Source: Paraburkholderia rhynchosiae (GTDB taxonomy: Bacteria > Pseudomonadota > Gammaproteobacteria > Burkholderiales > Burkholderiaceae). From it: DNA of 64,000 bases. Positions 26,082 through 35,163 of this stretch are shown one piece after another. A program made the position numbers and the translations under genes. Under the pieces are notes generated by a model. The model was not told the DNA's origin and did not search any database. It was given only the letters and a program-made list of their open reading frames with translations. The DNA lies in contig NZ_PNXY01000012.1 in assembly GCF_002879865.1 (NCBI RefSeq), forward strand, positions 62,001-126,000. Direction: 5' to 3'. Numbering within the stretch: the stretch's first letter is position 1; each line of letters opens with the position of its first letter.

Positions 26082-28673
26082 ATGGCAGAAGACACGCCGC
26101 AGACGTCGAACCGGCCGGACACTCGCGCGGCCATCGCGCCCGCCTCTCCGCCTCCAACGCCGCTAGTCGCTCCCCAGCAATTTTCCACCGACGTCCTGCT
26201 AGAAAAGTACGCGAAAGGCGACGAGCAATCCGCCGACGACGTCTACCAGCGCGTCGCCCGCGGCGTCGCCGAGGCCGAGCCGGCGGCGCTGCGCGAATCG
26301 GTGGAAGCGCTGTTCGCCGACAACCTGCGGCACGGGGCGCTCGGCGCGGGCCGCATTATGAGCGCCGCGGGCACGGGCATCGCCGCCACGCTGATCAACT
26401 GCTTCGTGCAGCCGGTCGGCGACGCGATTCAGGGCGTCGACGAACAAGGGCTGCCCGGCATCTACGTAGCCTTGCTGCAAGCGGCAGAAACGATGCGGCG
26501 TGGCGGCGGCGTCGGCTACAACTTCTCCGCGATCCGGCCCAAGGGCGCGCGCGTTCACACCACGAGTTCGTCGGCGTCCGGTCCGTGCAGTTATATGGAT
26601 GTATTCGATGCGTCGTGCCGCACGGTGGAAAGCGCCGGCTCGCGGCGCGGCGCCCAGATGGCCGTGCTCGACTGCGACCACCCTGACCTGCTGGAATTCA
26701 TCGAGGCCAAGCATTCGAAGGGGCGCTGGAACAACTTCAACGTGTCCGTCGGCGTGACGGACGAATTCATGCGCGCCGTCGAGGAAGACCAGCCCTGGCA
26801 ACTCGTACACCGCGCCGAGCCGACACCGGCGCTGCGCGCGGCCGGCGACGTCAGGCAGCGCGACGACGGCCTGTGGGTCTACAGCGAGCGGCCCGCGCGC
26901 GCGATCTGGGATCGCATCATGCGCTCCACTTACGACGTCGCCGAACCGGGCATTGTCTTCATCTCGCGGATGAACGAGGACAACAATCTGCGCGCCGTCG
27001 AAACCATTCGCGCGACCAATCCGTGCGGTGAACAACCGCTGCCCGCCTACGGTTGCTGCAATCTCGGGCCGCTGAACCTCACGCGTTTCGTGCTCGATCC
27101 GTTCGCGCAACTCAAAGGCCGCAAGCCTTCATTCGACTGGGACGGCCTCGCCACACGCACGCGTACGCAGGTGCGTTTTCTCGACAACGTGCTCGACGTC
27201 ACGCTGTGGCCGCTGCCGCAGCAATACGACGAATCGCGCGCGAAGCGGCGCATCGGTGTCGGCTTTACGGGACTCGGCGATACGCTCGTGATGCTCGGCT
27301 TGCGCTACAACTCGCAGGAAGGCCGCGACTTCGCCGTGAGCATTGCGCGGCTGATGCGCGACGAGGCGTATCGCGCGTCAGTGGAACTCGCGAAGGAGCG
27401 TGGCGCGTTTGCGCTCTTCGATGCCACGCGCTATCTCGAAGCGGGCACCTTCGCGTCGCGCCTGCCCGAGGACATCAAGGAAGCGATCCGCCGCGACGGC
27501 ATCCGCAATAGCCACCTTCTTTCGATTGCGCCGACCGGCACCGTGAGTCTCGCGTTTGCGGACAACGCGTCGAACGGCATCGAGCCAGCGTTCTCGTGGA
27601 CTTATACGCGCATGAAAGTGATGGCCGACGGCGGCCGCGAATCGTTCGATGTCGAAGACTACGCGTACCGGCTTTATCGCGAGTTGGGCGGCGACGTCAG
27701 CAAGCTTCCGGACTATTTCGTCAGCGCACTCGAGATGTCCGCTCGCGATCATCTGGACATGATGGCGGCCGTGCAGCCTTACGTGGACACGTCGATTTCG
27801 AAGACGGTCAACGTGCCCGCCGACTATCCGTTCGAAGCCTTCGAAAGCCTCTATTTCGATGCATGGAAAAGCGGCCTCAAGGGTCTTGCTACCTATCGCC
27901 CGAACGAAACGCTTGGCGCGGTGCTCAGTGTGAGCCCGGCGCAAGCCGACGACACGCTGGCCGAAAGCGATCTCGACCCGCTGCGTATCGCGATCGATCA
28001 TCGGCCGAAAGGCGAGCTGCCGGCGATCATCGAGAAGGTCGAGTATCTGACGCAAGCCGGCAAGAAATCGCTGTATGTCGCTGTGTCGTTTATCGAAGTG
28101 ACCGGGCGCCTTGGCGGTGAAGACGTGACGATCGAGCGGCCCATCGAATTCTTCATCCCGACCGGTCAGCGCGACGAGTCGCAGCAATGGATTACGGCGA
28201 CCATGCGTTCGCTGTCGCTCGCCGCGAGGGGCGGTTTCGTCGCGCGCAATCTGCAGGACATGCGCAAGGTGTCGTGGGACCGCGGGCAAGTGCGCCTTGG
28301 CGAAGTGCAGCGTCTGGACGGTCACCGCACGCCGCGCTGGCACGATTCGGAAGTGGCCGCCCTCGCCTTTGCGATTCAGCAGATTCTGCATCGCCGCGGC
28401 TTTCTCGACGCCGAAGGCAATCAGGTTCCGTCGCGTCTGCTCGCGCGTTTGCCACGCGGGCAGATGAAAGCGGAAACGGCGTTGTCCGCGGACTTCGGCA
28501 TTCGTCCGCATCCGGGCGAGGCCGACGCATCCGAATTGACGCAGGCTGGCACAGTGCCGGGACTGCATACCATGCTCGGGCGCAAATGCGGATCGTGCGG
28601 TGCGAACGCCGTGATCCGCAAGGACGGATGCGACTTCTGCACCGCGTGCGGCGAGGTGGGCGCTTGCGGATAA
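26082..28673 (+). CDS. nrdJ: Class II (adenosylcobalamin-dependent) ribonucleoside-diphosphate reductase
   Basis: 863 residues. The barrel landmarks are CFVQPVGDAI, RRGGGVGYNFSAIRP, NPCGEQPLPAYGCCNLGPLN (active-site Cys loop) and APTGTVSLAFADNASNGIEP. The C-terminal zinc-ribbon has two Cys pairs (CGSCGANAV and CDFCTACGE) and ends GACG, as in NrdJ proteins, where the tail cysteines re-reduce the active site. It makes deoxyribonucleotides without oxygen dependence, using B12 as radical source. GAGGG precedes the ATG. It is a single-gene unit ending in a hairpin. Confidence 0.93.
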   Translation: MAEDTPQTSNRPDTRAAIAPASPPPTPLVAPQQFSTDVLLEKYAKGDEQSADDVYQRVARGVAEAEPAALRESVEALFADNLRHGALGAGRIMSAAGTGIAATLINCFVQPVGDAIQGVDEQGLPGIYVALLQAAETMRRGGGVGYNFSAIRPKGARVHTTSSSASGPCSYMDVFDASCRTVESAGSRRGAQMAVLDCDHPDLLEFIEAKHSKGRWNNFNVSVGVTDEFMRAVEEDQPWQLVHRAEPTPALRAAGDVRQRDDGLWVYSERPARAIWDRIMRSTYDVAEPGIVFISRMNEDNNLRAVETIRATNPCGEQPLPAYGCCNLGPLNLTRFVLDPFAQLKGRKPSFDWDGLATRTRTQVRFLDNVLDVTLWPLPQQYDESRAKRRIGVGFTGLGDTLVMLGLRYNSQEGRDFAVSIARLMRDEAYRASVELAKERGAFALFDATRYLEAGTFASRLPEDIKEAIRRDGIRNSHLLSIAPTGTVSLAFADNASNGIEPAFSWTYTRMKVMADGGRESFDVEDYAYRLYRELGGDVSKLPDYFVSALEMSARDHLDMMAAVQPYVDTSISKTVNVPADYPFEAFESLYFDAWKSGLKGLATYRPNETLGAVLSVSPAQADDTLAESDLDPLRIAIDHRPKGELPAIIEKVEYLTQAGKKSLYVAVSFIEVTGRLGGEDVTIERPIEFFIPTGQRDESQQWITATMRSLSLAARGGFVARNLQDMRKVSWDRGQVRLGEVQRLDGHRTPRWHDSEVAALAFAIQQILHRRGFLDAEGNQVPSRLLARLPRGQMKAETALSADFGIRPHPGEADASELTQAGTVPGLHTMLGRKCGSCGANAVIRKDGCDFCTACGEVGACG

Positions 28674-28695
28674 GCACCGCCAGGCGCTAATCGCC

Positions 28696-28735
28696 GGTCA
28701 TCGTCCTGCTCAAATCGCAGCACAGGACGATGACC
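28696..28735 (+). terminator. Hairpin terminator after nrdJ
   Basis: Perfect 13-bp arms (28696-28708 and 28723-28735) with a 14-base loop lie 22 bases after the stop. No T-run follows. Confidence 0.6.
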
Positions 28736-28890
28736 TCGCGGTCCAGATGCCTTTTTGAATAGCCGATCAAAGCTCTCAGCCTGCTCATTGCCGGCTCACG
28801 CTCTTCGAAATCCCAAACGTAATCCGCCCGTCCTTCTGAATTGCTCCAGAGTCCGAATGAATCTGCCGGCCCTGCAGGGTACCGTCCGGT

Positions 28891-29628
28891 CTACGTCCCC
28901 GTTCCACCGGTTCCGCCCGTGCCGCCCGTTCCACCCGTACCGCCGGTCGGCGGAGGTGTTCCACCACCCGAAATGGGTGCCGCAGCGCCAGCGGCAAGCG
29001 CCGCGCTGGCGAGCGTCGCGGCAGGCTGGCCATTACTCGTAATCGCTCCTGCGCCCAGCAGCGCGTCGAGATCCGCGTCCGCCCCAGGTTGACCTGGCGT
29101 GAACGATACAGTCAAGAACGAATTCGTGGACAGCGTCACGCCATACAGGCTCTTTATCAGTTGTGCCACCGCGTTTTCCGCGTTCGCTATCACCGTACTA
29201 TTCGTCAGCGCACGCTGGTAGCTTGCATTGGTCGTGATGCCGGCAATCAGACCATTGAGCGTCGTGCCGAGTTGTCCGGCAAGATAGCTCAAAAGCAGTT
29301 GGGTAAGCGGGGTGATGTTGTATGTCCCCGCACCGGCGGCAAATGAATTGAGGACAATCGAACCACTTGTGACCGTCAGCAAACACGGACCGTCGAAGTG
29401 GAACGTACTCGAATAGCCTCCGTTCGAATTTGAAGTCGCGCTGCTGGAGCCGTTCTTGCAGCTTATCTGGATCGCGCCGTTGGCCACCGGCGCGCCGACT
29501 GCCGCCGTTCCTTTAATGGTCGAACCCGGCGAATCGCCGCCTCCCCCACATGCAACGAGCGCGCTGCTCGCTATCGCAATCGATCCAAGCTGCAGCGCGC
29601 GCCACGCGCGGGTGTTAACTAGCTTCAT
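28891..29628 (-). CDS. Lipoprotein with Gly-Gly-Thr repeat tail
   Basis: 245 residues. The lipoprotein signal ends SSALVAC with Cys27 followed by GGGGDSPG, typical of surface or periplasmic lipoproteins of Burkholderia. Residues 40-105 resemble a carboxypeptidase-regulatory-like beta domain (GTAAVGAPVANGAIQISCKN). A helical middle follows. The tail (about 224-245) is PPP followed by GGT repeated, encoded by near-identical 9-bp DNA units. GGAGAG lies before the ATG at 29628. It precedes, on the same strand, nothing closer than the ribonucleotide reductase end; the YjbH-type gene lies 138 bases upstream and may share its transcript. Function unknown. Confidence 0.75.
   Translation of the reverse strand: MKLVNTRAWRALQLGSIAIASSALVACGGGGDSPGSTIKGTAAVGAPVANGAIQISCKNGSSSATSNSNGGYSSTFHFDGPCLLTVTSGSIVLNSFAAGAGTYNITPLTQLLLSYLAGQLGTTLNGLIAGITTNASYQRALTNSTVIANAENAVAQLIKSLYGVTLSTNSFLTVSFTPGQPGADADLDALLGAGAITSNGQPAATLASAALAAGAAAPISGGGTPPPTGGTGGTGGTGGTGGTGT
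28894..28944. repeat. 9-bp tandem repeat encoding the GGT tail
   Basis: The plus strand shows five to six copies of CCCGTNCCN/CCGGTTCCG-type units in register with Gly-Gly-Thr codons of the lipoprotein. Copy number could vary by slippage in steps of three residues without a frameshift. Confidence 0.65.
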
Positions 29629-29766
29629 GGTTTCTCTCCGGGAGAAAGTCACTCACAATTTCGCAGGCGGATAAGCCTGCACTGTCGCTACTTCCTGCAA
29701 ACTGGTTTCTCGCACAACCCGCGGCGCCATTTCTGCGGCAGTGGAATAAGCGCTTGGCTCTGCATG

Positions 29767-32019
29767 TCAATCCGGCTTCGGCGCACCCTTGTCCGGTCGC
29801 GCATAGCGGACATACGCGTCACGCATGCGATACATCTGCGTCGAAAAATAGGCCGCGCTAAAACGTCCCTGATTCAGCAGATATTGGCCGGTGCTATACG
29901 GGAAGTTGAGGTTCTCCGCTGCGCCAGGCGACAGGTAGTTGGTCGATCCAACGCGCGTACGGAAATCCAGTGCAAACGACTGGGGCCCGTCGATCTGGGT
30001 AATACCCGGTTTCATACCTTGACGCGGCGTGAGAGGGAAGCTGATGCTTGCGCCCAGGAAGCTTCCCCGGCCGCTGTGTTCGCCATGCACACTGACGGAT
30101 ACGTCGTCGAACCAGCGGGTCAGCGTGATAAGGGGACCCTTGTCTCCGCCCACATAGCGCGCCACCCCACCCTCGATCCATAGGTTCCACGAAGGTTGAA
30201 CCCATCGGTAGGTGATCATTGCGTTTTCCTGGTGCGGCAGCGTGTCTTCACCGGGCTGCTGATGCAGATAGGCGAGACGTACCCGCACAAGGTCCGGACG
30301 GCCCGGGACGAATGCAGTGGTTTCGTTCTCGATGCCGACGTAGCGGTAGTTGAACCTGCCTACGGCGGCCACATTCAGGACGCCCGGCATGATCCAGAAG
30401 CTTTGCGCCAACGCGGCAGTGGCCAGGCCGCCGCGCAGGCGGTATTGGCCGAACACGCGGTGATCGTCCATATTCTTCGTGTTGTACAACGGGGCAATGT
30501 AGCTTGCGTACAGTTCAGCGCCCCGCCAGAGCGGAACGAATCCTTGAATATTCGCTCCCAGCGAAATATCGAAGTTTCCGTACTCAGTGCCATAGAGATA
30601 ACTCGTCACGGGCGAGATCTGAATCCGCGTGAGTCCATGGCGCCGATCATCGCCGTGCCATTCAATCGAGTCTGCGTCATAAGTTGGTCGCGTTCGCATC
30701 GTCATTGATGCGCTTGATGCTGACGGTGACCCACCGGCGAGGAACTGTGCGTAGGCTTCACGATCCACGGAGATATCGGCGAGCGGTTCATTGGCCTTCT
30801 TGACTACCGCGCGTATCCGCTCGATGCCATGCGGTGCATTGATGCTCGCCACGCCCAGCACGATGCCGAGCGCATCAGCTTCGTTCTGGTTGTATCGGTG
30901 GTTCTCGTATTCGACGATGAGATCCCCGCCGCTGATCCCCACTCGCACGCGTTCGAGCCCTGCGGCAAAGAGCTGCGCGGCGATCGAATCGAGCGCGGAC
31001 GTGTCCAGCGACTCAGCGATAGCCGGCGCACGCTCGGCAGACACCGCAGAGGATGCATTGGCCACGGCGATAGACGCGTAGGATCGCAGCGGCGGCACAA
31101 ATGGAACTGCGTCACCGGCAAGGCGATTCGGCTGTTCTGCCTTTTCTGTCTCGTGAAGCGGCTGCAAGCTACGCGGCACGACAGCTTCGCTTGCGTCTGC
31201 GTCGGCCGGCCCTTGCTGTATCTGAGCGTTGGTGCCACCGCACAGACCGTCTGCGCAGCGCTGTGCACTGAACCGCTTGCCGAACGGTATCTGAATGCCC
31301 ACCGAGATCGACGTGCGCGGCGATACGCGGTCTGTCGATCTGACCGCGCGCATCACGGTAGCGATCAGGTTGGCATCGGCTAGCCAACTGATCCGCGGCG
31401 ATTGGTAACGCATGCCTACGTAGGGCGTCCTCGAGTCATGCTCTGCCAGCAGCGATAGTCCCGTCTGCCAAAGCGACAACTGGGCACCGCCAAACAAACC
31501 ATCGAGCCGATCGCCTTGTCCATAGCCGATTGTCAGGTTGAGCGGCCCAAAGGGTTGTGATACCGCGCCATACTTCGAGCGCAAGAAATGTGTTTGACCG
31601 CCGACGTCGGTCATGCCGAACGCAATGACCGGCTGATATTTGAAGAACTGCGGTACTGCCAGTTTCACATCGGCCATCAAATGACGAAAGATTATGTGAT
31701 CCTGTCCGGCGAATTGCGCCGGCACGTCCCCGGGATAGTTCGCCAGCCCGCCAGCCACCTCAACGTACGGCAAGAGCCCGACCGCACCCCAGTAGACCTG
31801 GGACCCCGTCGCCCGCGCGCCGTACCGGGGGTCGATGTAGTTGTTGTACTGCGCTTCGCCAACACCCTCCGGCAAGGGGAACGCATAGGGAATTACCAGG
31901 CCGCCCGCCTGGCCGAGCGAGTTCAGTGCCGGGTCGACAGCATGCGCCGGCGCGCAGAACGCGAGAGCAGCGCCGAGCGCCAGCGCTTGCGGCGCGAATT
32001 GAGGTCGATATGCGCGCAA
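29767..32019 (-). CDS. YjbH-domain exported protein (exopolysaccharide-associated)
   Basis: 750 residues, close to the length of YjbH/GfcD. A signal peptide covers about 1-27 (ending APAHA). The mature N-terminus reads NSLGQAGGLVIPYAFPLPEG, and the body is a long series of beta strands (for example YVEVAGGLANYPGD, FGMTDVGGQTHFLRSKYG, YTPYVGMRYQS-like turns) expected of an outer-membrane beta structure. YjbH homologues act with YjbEFG in extracellular polysaccharide production; those partners are not next to it here. It lies upstream of the Gly-rich lipoprotein gene on the same strand. Confidence 0.8.
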   Translation of the reverse strand: MRAYRPQFAPQALALGAALAFCAPAHAVDPALNSLGQAGGLVIPYAFPLPEGVGEAQYNNYIDPRYGARATGSQVYWGAVGLLPYVEVAGGLANYPGDVPAQFAGQDHIIFRHLMADVKLAVPQFFKYQPVIAFGMTDVGGQTHFLRSKYGAVSQPFGPLNLTIGYGQGDRLDGLFGGAQLSLWQTGLSLLAEHDSRTPYVGMRYQSPRISWLADANLIATVMRAVRSTDRVSPRTSISVGIQIPFGKRFSAQRCADGLCGGTNAQIQQGPADADASEAVVPRSLQPLHETEKAEQPNRLAGDAVPFVPPLRSYASIAVANASSAVSAERAPAIAESLDTSALDSIAAQLFAAGLERVRVGISGGDLIVEYENHRYNQNEADALGIVLGVASINAPHGIERIRAVVKKANEPLADISVDREAYAQFLAGGSPSASSASMTMRTRPTYDADSIEWHGDDRRHGLTRIQISPVTSYLYGTEYGNFDISLGANIQGFVPLWRGAELYASYIAPLYNTKNMDDHRVFGQYRLRGGLATAALAQSFWIMPGVLNVAAVGRFNYRYVGIENETTAFVPGRPDLVRVRLAYLHQQPGEDTLPHQENAMITYRWVQPSWNLWIEGGVARYVGGDKGPLITLTRWFDDVSVSVHGEHSGRGSFLGASISFPLTPRQGMKPGITQIDGPQSFALDFRTRVGSTNYLSPGAAENLNFPYSTGQYLLNQGRFSAAYFSTQMYRMRDAYVRYARPDKGAPKPD

Positions 32020-32849
32020 TCTGTGAGTCCCTCTGTGATGAAGCCGTTGACGGATGTATTAGCAAGGCAGGGATCGCGGGACAGGACCGATCGACTCCCT
32101 GGACTTCTCCACACAATTAGCTTCTCTCGACGAATCAGACAGGTTCGTCAATACGCACGAAGGTGTGCAACGCAGTCACGCATGACTGTTACGCTGCAAA
32201 TAGAGATATGCGGTACGGGCGTGGAAGATTCGGCGCCCGCGTGAAGCGCCAACGGAAACCGCATGAGCAGTGTCGCGCCGACCCGCCTGACAAAGTAGAA
32301 GATCGCCATAAGCGTCCCGGCGCATCTATCGACGGCGAGCGCGGGAACGCAGTCGCAATATCGACACGTCGCCCCATTTTGATTCGAAACTGATCTACGT
32401 CGAGCGCGGCGGTAGCCCATCGGCCCGCACCCTCACTCAACGTTGCAGACTTGCCTAACGCACGATTGCACCGAGGCACTTCTCCAAAAGACTCAAGCGT
32501 CGCCCGCCACTCGTCCCTGCTTCCTGATCTGCCGCCCGCATCACATCTTTATTGTGAAAGTCTGGATCTTCACTGAAGCGCTGTAGTCACTGGAGTCGAT
32601 CCTATAGAACAATTGAAACTTACGACACCGCGTGTCCGAATGAGACCCAAAGTTGGCGAATGCGGTCATACGTAGCGCGACGCTCCCCTTGCGTTGCGTG
32701 TGCAGATAATCGGTGGGAATGCTGATTGGCGTCTTTTTTTATGGTTTTAGTAACATGCTGCGGGTATTGAATAACATGCACGCCGCGGCGCGCGGCTGAT
32801 GGCGAAAGCTGACGCTTTCCCGGCAGATGGCCGACGAACCCCGCATATC
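32020..32849. other. 830-bp gene-free region
   Basis: Between the YjbH-type and DUF3443 genes. Short frames on both strands (for example 32148-32420) have no start signals or recognisable domain. Base composition is less GC-rich than the surrounding genes, especially 32540-32790, with T-runs and TTTATGGTTTTAG. It could hold the YjbH promoter, gene remnants or an RNA; I cannot identify any. Confidence 0.45.
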
Positions 32850-34130
32850 TCAGTACGCGATATAGGGGCCCTTTCCACCAGGCGTCGATTGTTGCTCGAC
32901 AGCAGCATAGACGTTACGCCCGTAGAAGAATGGCATGCCCCAGATGAAGGTCGTCGGGGTGACGAACGCCGGACCGGCAAGCAGCGGCACCACTGAATTG
33001 CCGCCGCGGAGGTGCATGAGTTCCGTGGCATTGCCGACATCAAATGACACGGCACTGGTTGTGCCATTCACACCTTCAATCATGGCGCTCAACTGCTGGG
33101 TGGAAGCGGGGCAGTAATACAAGTTGTTTGGGCTCGCGCAGGTCGGCAGCACGCCGGTCTGAAAGAATAGCCCGTTCGAGCCGCTGTCCATCATGCTCAT
33201 CGAGTAACTCGTGCCATTCTGCACCGTCCTGAACATGCCGTTCGACGGATTGACTCCGATCACCTGCGCATTGCCCAGGCCGTTATTGCTCTGCGTACCA
33301 ATGCCGAAGACCAGTTGCCCGGTGAGCGAAGCTTCACCGCTCGGCGACGCGGCCGGCAACATTAAAATCGAACCGTTGTTATTCGTCGCGAAGTAGGGAA
33401 TCGGATTGGCAACCTGCCGGTCTTCGGCGACGGCGATCGACGTGCAACTGTTCCCGATGCAGCCATAGTAGGTCGCCGGCACTGCCCTGTGCGCGCAGCC
33501 CGGACCGCAATCGCGCTTGAAAACGCCAATGCCGAGTATCCCTTTGGCTGCCAGACTCGCAGGGGTGTTGCGCGACGCACCGAGACTGCTGCAGTCCGAG
33601 GGTATCGCGCCATAGCTCGGGTCGATCACCTGAATAGGCAGCGACGCCGCTTTTTCACCTCCGATCAGTACATCGGCAAGCTGTACTGAACCCCACGTAT
33701 AACCGTCGAAGAACTGCATGCATTCGGCAAGCAGGTTGCCCGCACCATCCTTCTGTTGCGGCAGTATGAGCGACTGCGGCAGTTGCGAAGCGAATATGCG
33801 GAGCCCCGCGGACCCGGTATCCACCTGTACATGATCAACGGTTTGACACTGCGTCGTGCCCGGCACGCAGAGCGTGACGCTGACAAAGGGCATATTCGGC
33901 ACACCGATCACGCCGAAATCGACGATCACCGCTGCGGCGTTAGAGGCTGCCATTTGCGGCGCGGGGGGGGGACTCGTGACCGATTGGGTTGGCGCCGATG
34001 CGCTGGACGAACTGCTGCCCGCACCACTGCCACCACCTCCTCCGCATCCGACTATTGCCACCGCGAGCAATGTAGCCGCGAGCAGCTTAACAAGCGAACC
34101 TGAACCAAGGAGCGAATCTGGATCGCGCAT
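32850..34130 (-). CDS. DUF3443 lipoprotein with pepsin-like aspartic protease signatures
   Basis: 426 residues with a lipobox ending VAIVGC (Cys29) followed by a Gly run, a Ser-rich linker and PPPAP. The body fits DUF3443. In order it shows VQVDTGSAGLRI (Asp104), AKGILGIGVF (about 195-204), GQLVFGIG (about 271-278) and MMDSGSNGLFF (Asp315). These correspond in sequence and spacing to the two catalytic Asp loops, the hydrophobic-Gly element and the GGxLVFGG turn of bilobed pepsin-type proteases. Protease activity is inferred. Extra Cys pairs suggest disulphides. GGAG lies before the ATG at 34130. It is the second gene after DUF2844. Confidence 0.82.
   Translation of the reverse strand: MRDPDSLLGSGSLVKLLAATLLAVAIVGCGGGGGSGAGSSSSSASAPTQSVTSPPPAPQMAASNAAAVIVDFGVIGVPNMPFVSVTLCVPGTTQCQTVDHVQVDTGSAGLRIFASQLPQSLILPQQKDGAGNLLAECMQFFDGYTWGSVQLADVLIGGEKAASLPIQVIDPSYGAIPSDCSSLGASRNTPASLAAKGILGIGVFKRDCGPGCAHRAVPATYYGCIGNSCTSIAVAEDRQVANPIPYFATNNNGSILMLPAASPSGEASLTGQLVFGIGTQSNNGLGNAQVIGVNPSNGMFRTVQNGTSYSMSMMDSGSNGLFFQTGVLPTCASPNNLYYCPASTQQLSAMIEGVNGTTSAVSFDVGNATELMHLRGGNSVVPLLAGPAFVTPTTFIWGMPFFYGRNVYAAVEQQSTPGGKGPYIAY
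33963..33971. repeat. Homopolymer G9/C9 tract inside the DUF3443 gene
   Basis: Nine consecutive G on the plus strand (C9 on the coding strand) encode Pro-Pro-Pro just after the lipidated N-terminus. A one-base slip would truncate the protein. Confidence 0.7.
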
Positions 34131-34140
34131 GATCGCTCCG

Positions 34141-34599
34141 CTATTGGATGGCGCTGGCGTCGACGCCAGTCGGGACCGCTTGCGGCAAATACGCGTAACC
34201 CGCGAACGCACGTAAATGGCCGGCCGAGACCACCACCAGAGCATCGCTCGAGACGGCAAGCGGAGTTGCCCGGCGCGTCGCGATAGCCGCAACGTATTTA
34301 TCGAAAGCCTCGCCCAGCGTAGCTTTCAGATTCGGCAATGTCGGTCCTTCCCAACCGACACCGAATACCATGCCGTCCGCACGCACATACTCGCGCACCA
34401 CAGTGCCCGACGGCAGCGTAATCAGATGGACGGTGTATGCAGCTTGCGAAGTGACGCTGTGTGCGGTGGCGTGCATTCGAACCTGGTCGCTCCCTACACT
34501 GCTGACCCTCTCGCCAAGGGTGGCCTGCGCGGGTAACGACAACGCGCAAGTCGCCACGAGCATTGCGCAAGCAATGCCGATACGATCTATCGTTTTCAC
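34141..34599 (-). CDS. DUF2844 exported protein
   Basis: About 152 residues from a GTG at 34599. This gives a clean signal peptide (KTIDRIGIACAMLVATCALS, then LPAQA). A GTG at 34638 would add 13 residues without improving it. The mature part reads ATLGERVSSVGSDQVRM and later LITLPSGTVVREYVRADGMV and FGVGWEGPTLPNLKATLG, matching DUF2844. The family is usually encoded directly upstream of DUF3443, as here (10-base gap), implying joint function at the cell surface or periplasm. An uninterrupted G8 run stands at the ribosome-binding position. Confidence 0.8.
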   Translation of the reverse strand: MKTIDRIGIACAMLVATCALSLPAQATLGERVSSVGSDQVRMHATAHSVTSQAAYTVHLITLPSGTVVREYVRADGMVFGVGWEGPTLPNLKATLGEAFDKYVAAIATRRATPLAVSSDALVVVSAGHLRAFAGYAYLPQAVPTGVDASAIQ

Positions 34600-34603
34600 G
34601 AGT

Positions 34604-34611
34604 CCCCCCCC
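34604..34611. repeat. Homopolymer C8/G8 tract at the DUF2844 ribosome binding site
   Basis: On the coding strand G8 lies four bases before the GTG start and would act as, or set the spacing of, the Shine-Dalgarno sequence. Length changes could tune translation. Confidence 0.6.
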
Positions 34612-35163
34612 GAAAACAGCCTGACCGGCCGTTTTCACGATCTTTAATTAATTTGTAGTACAAACCACTCTTCGGTTTTTATGGCTTGATTTTTTCAATG
34701 GGCTCCGCCGTTTGCGTCAAAAAACGCATTGGCGTTTGTTTCCATGTGCGCGCGCGAGGTGAGGTCGCGTTCGGTCGCAACAGACTCGCTCGTGAATCTG
34801 ACATTGCAATGACCGTGCCATGAGGGCGCAAACGCTTGCTACGCGACAAACAGCGCTCTGTCGATGCGCTCGGCGAGTGCCATCCAGGTTGCGCGATGTT
34901 TCGCAAACGTTACACGGGGCAGGGTCGATTTGATCGGGAATGCCCGTCTCTCAAGAATGCGCGCGAGCCCATGCCACCCTGACGTCCAGCGTGCATAAGG
35001 CTGAAGCCAGGTCCTGTCGAATGTTCAGGGGGCAGCGAGGTGGCAACGAACGAGAAGTGAAGTGCCGCAAAACCTGTTTCAGCTTTGAGACGGGGTTGGG
35101 GCCGTGCGTGTCGTCTATGGACGCAAACTGGCGGATGCCACCGGCGACACGCGACAGGGCCGG
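34612..35163. other. Intergenic region upstream of DUF2844
   Basis: About 550 bases. The part 34640-34690 is AT-rich and is the likely promoter of the DUF2844-DUF3443 pair. The rest shows no supported gene. Confidence 0.4.

Noticed and set aside
32148..32420. 90-residue minus-strand frame in the long gap
   Set aside because: A hydrophobic patch is present, but there is no start signal, family match or consistent codon use.
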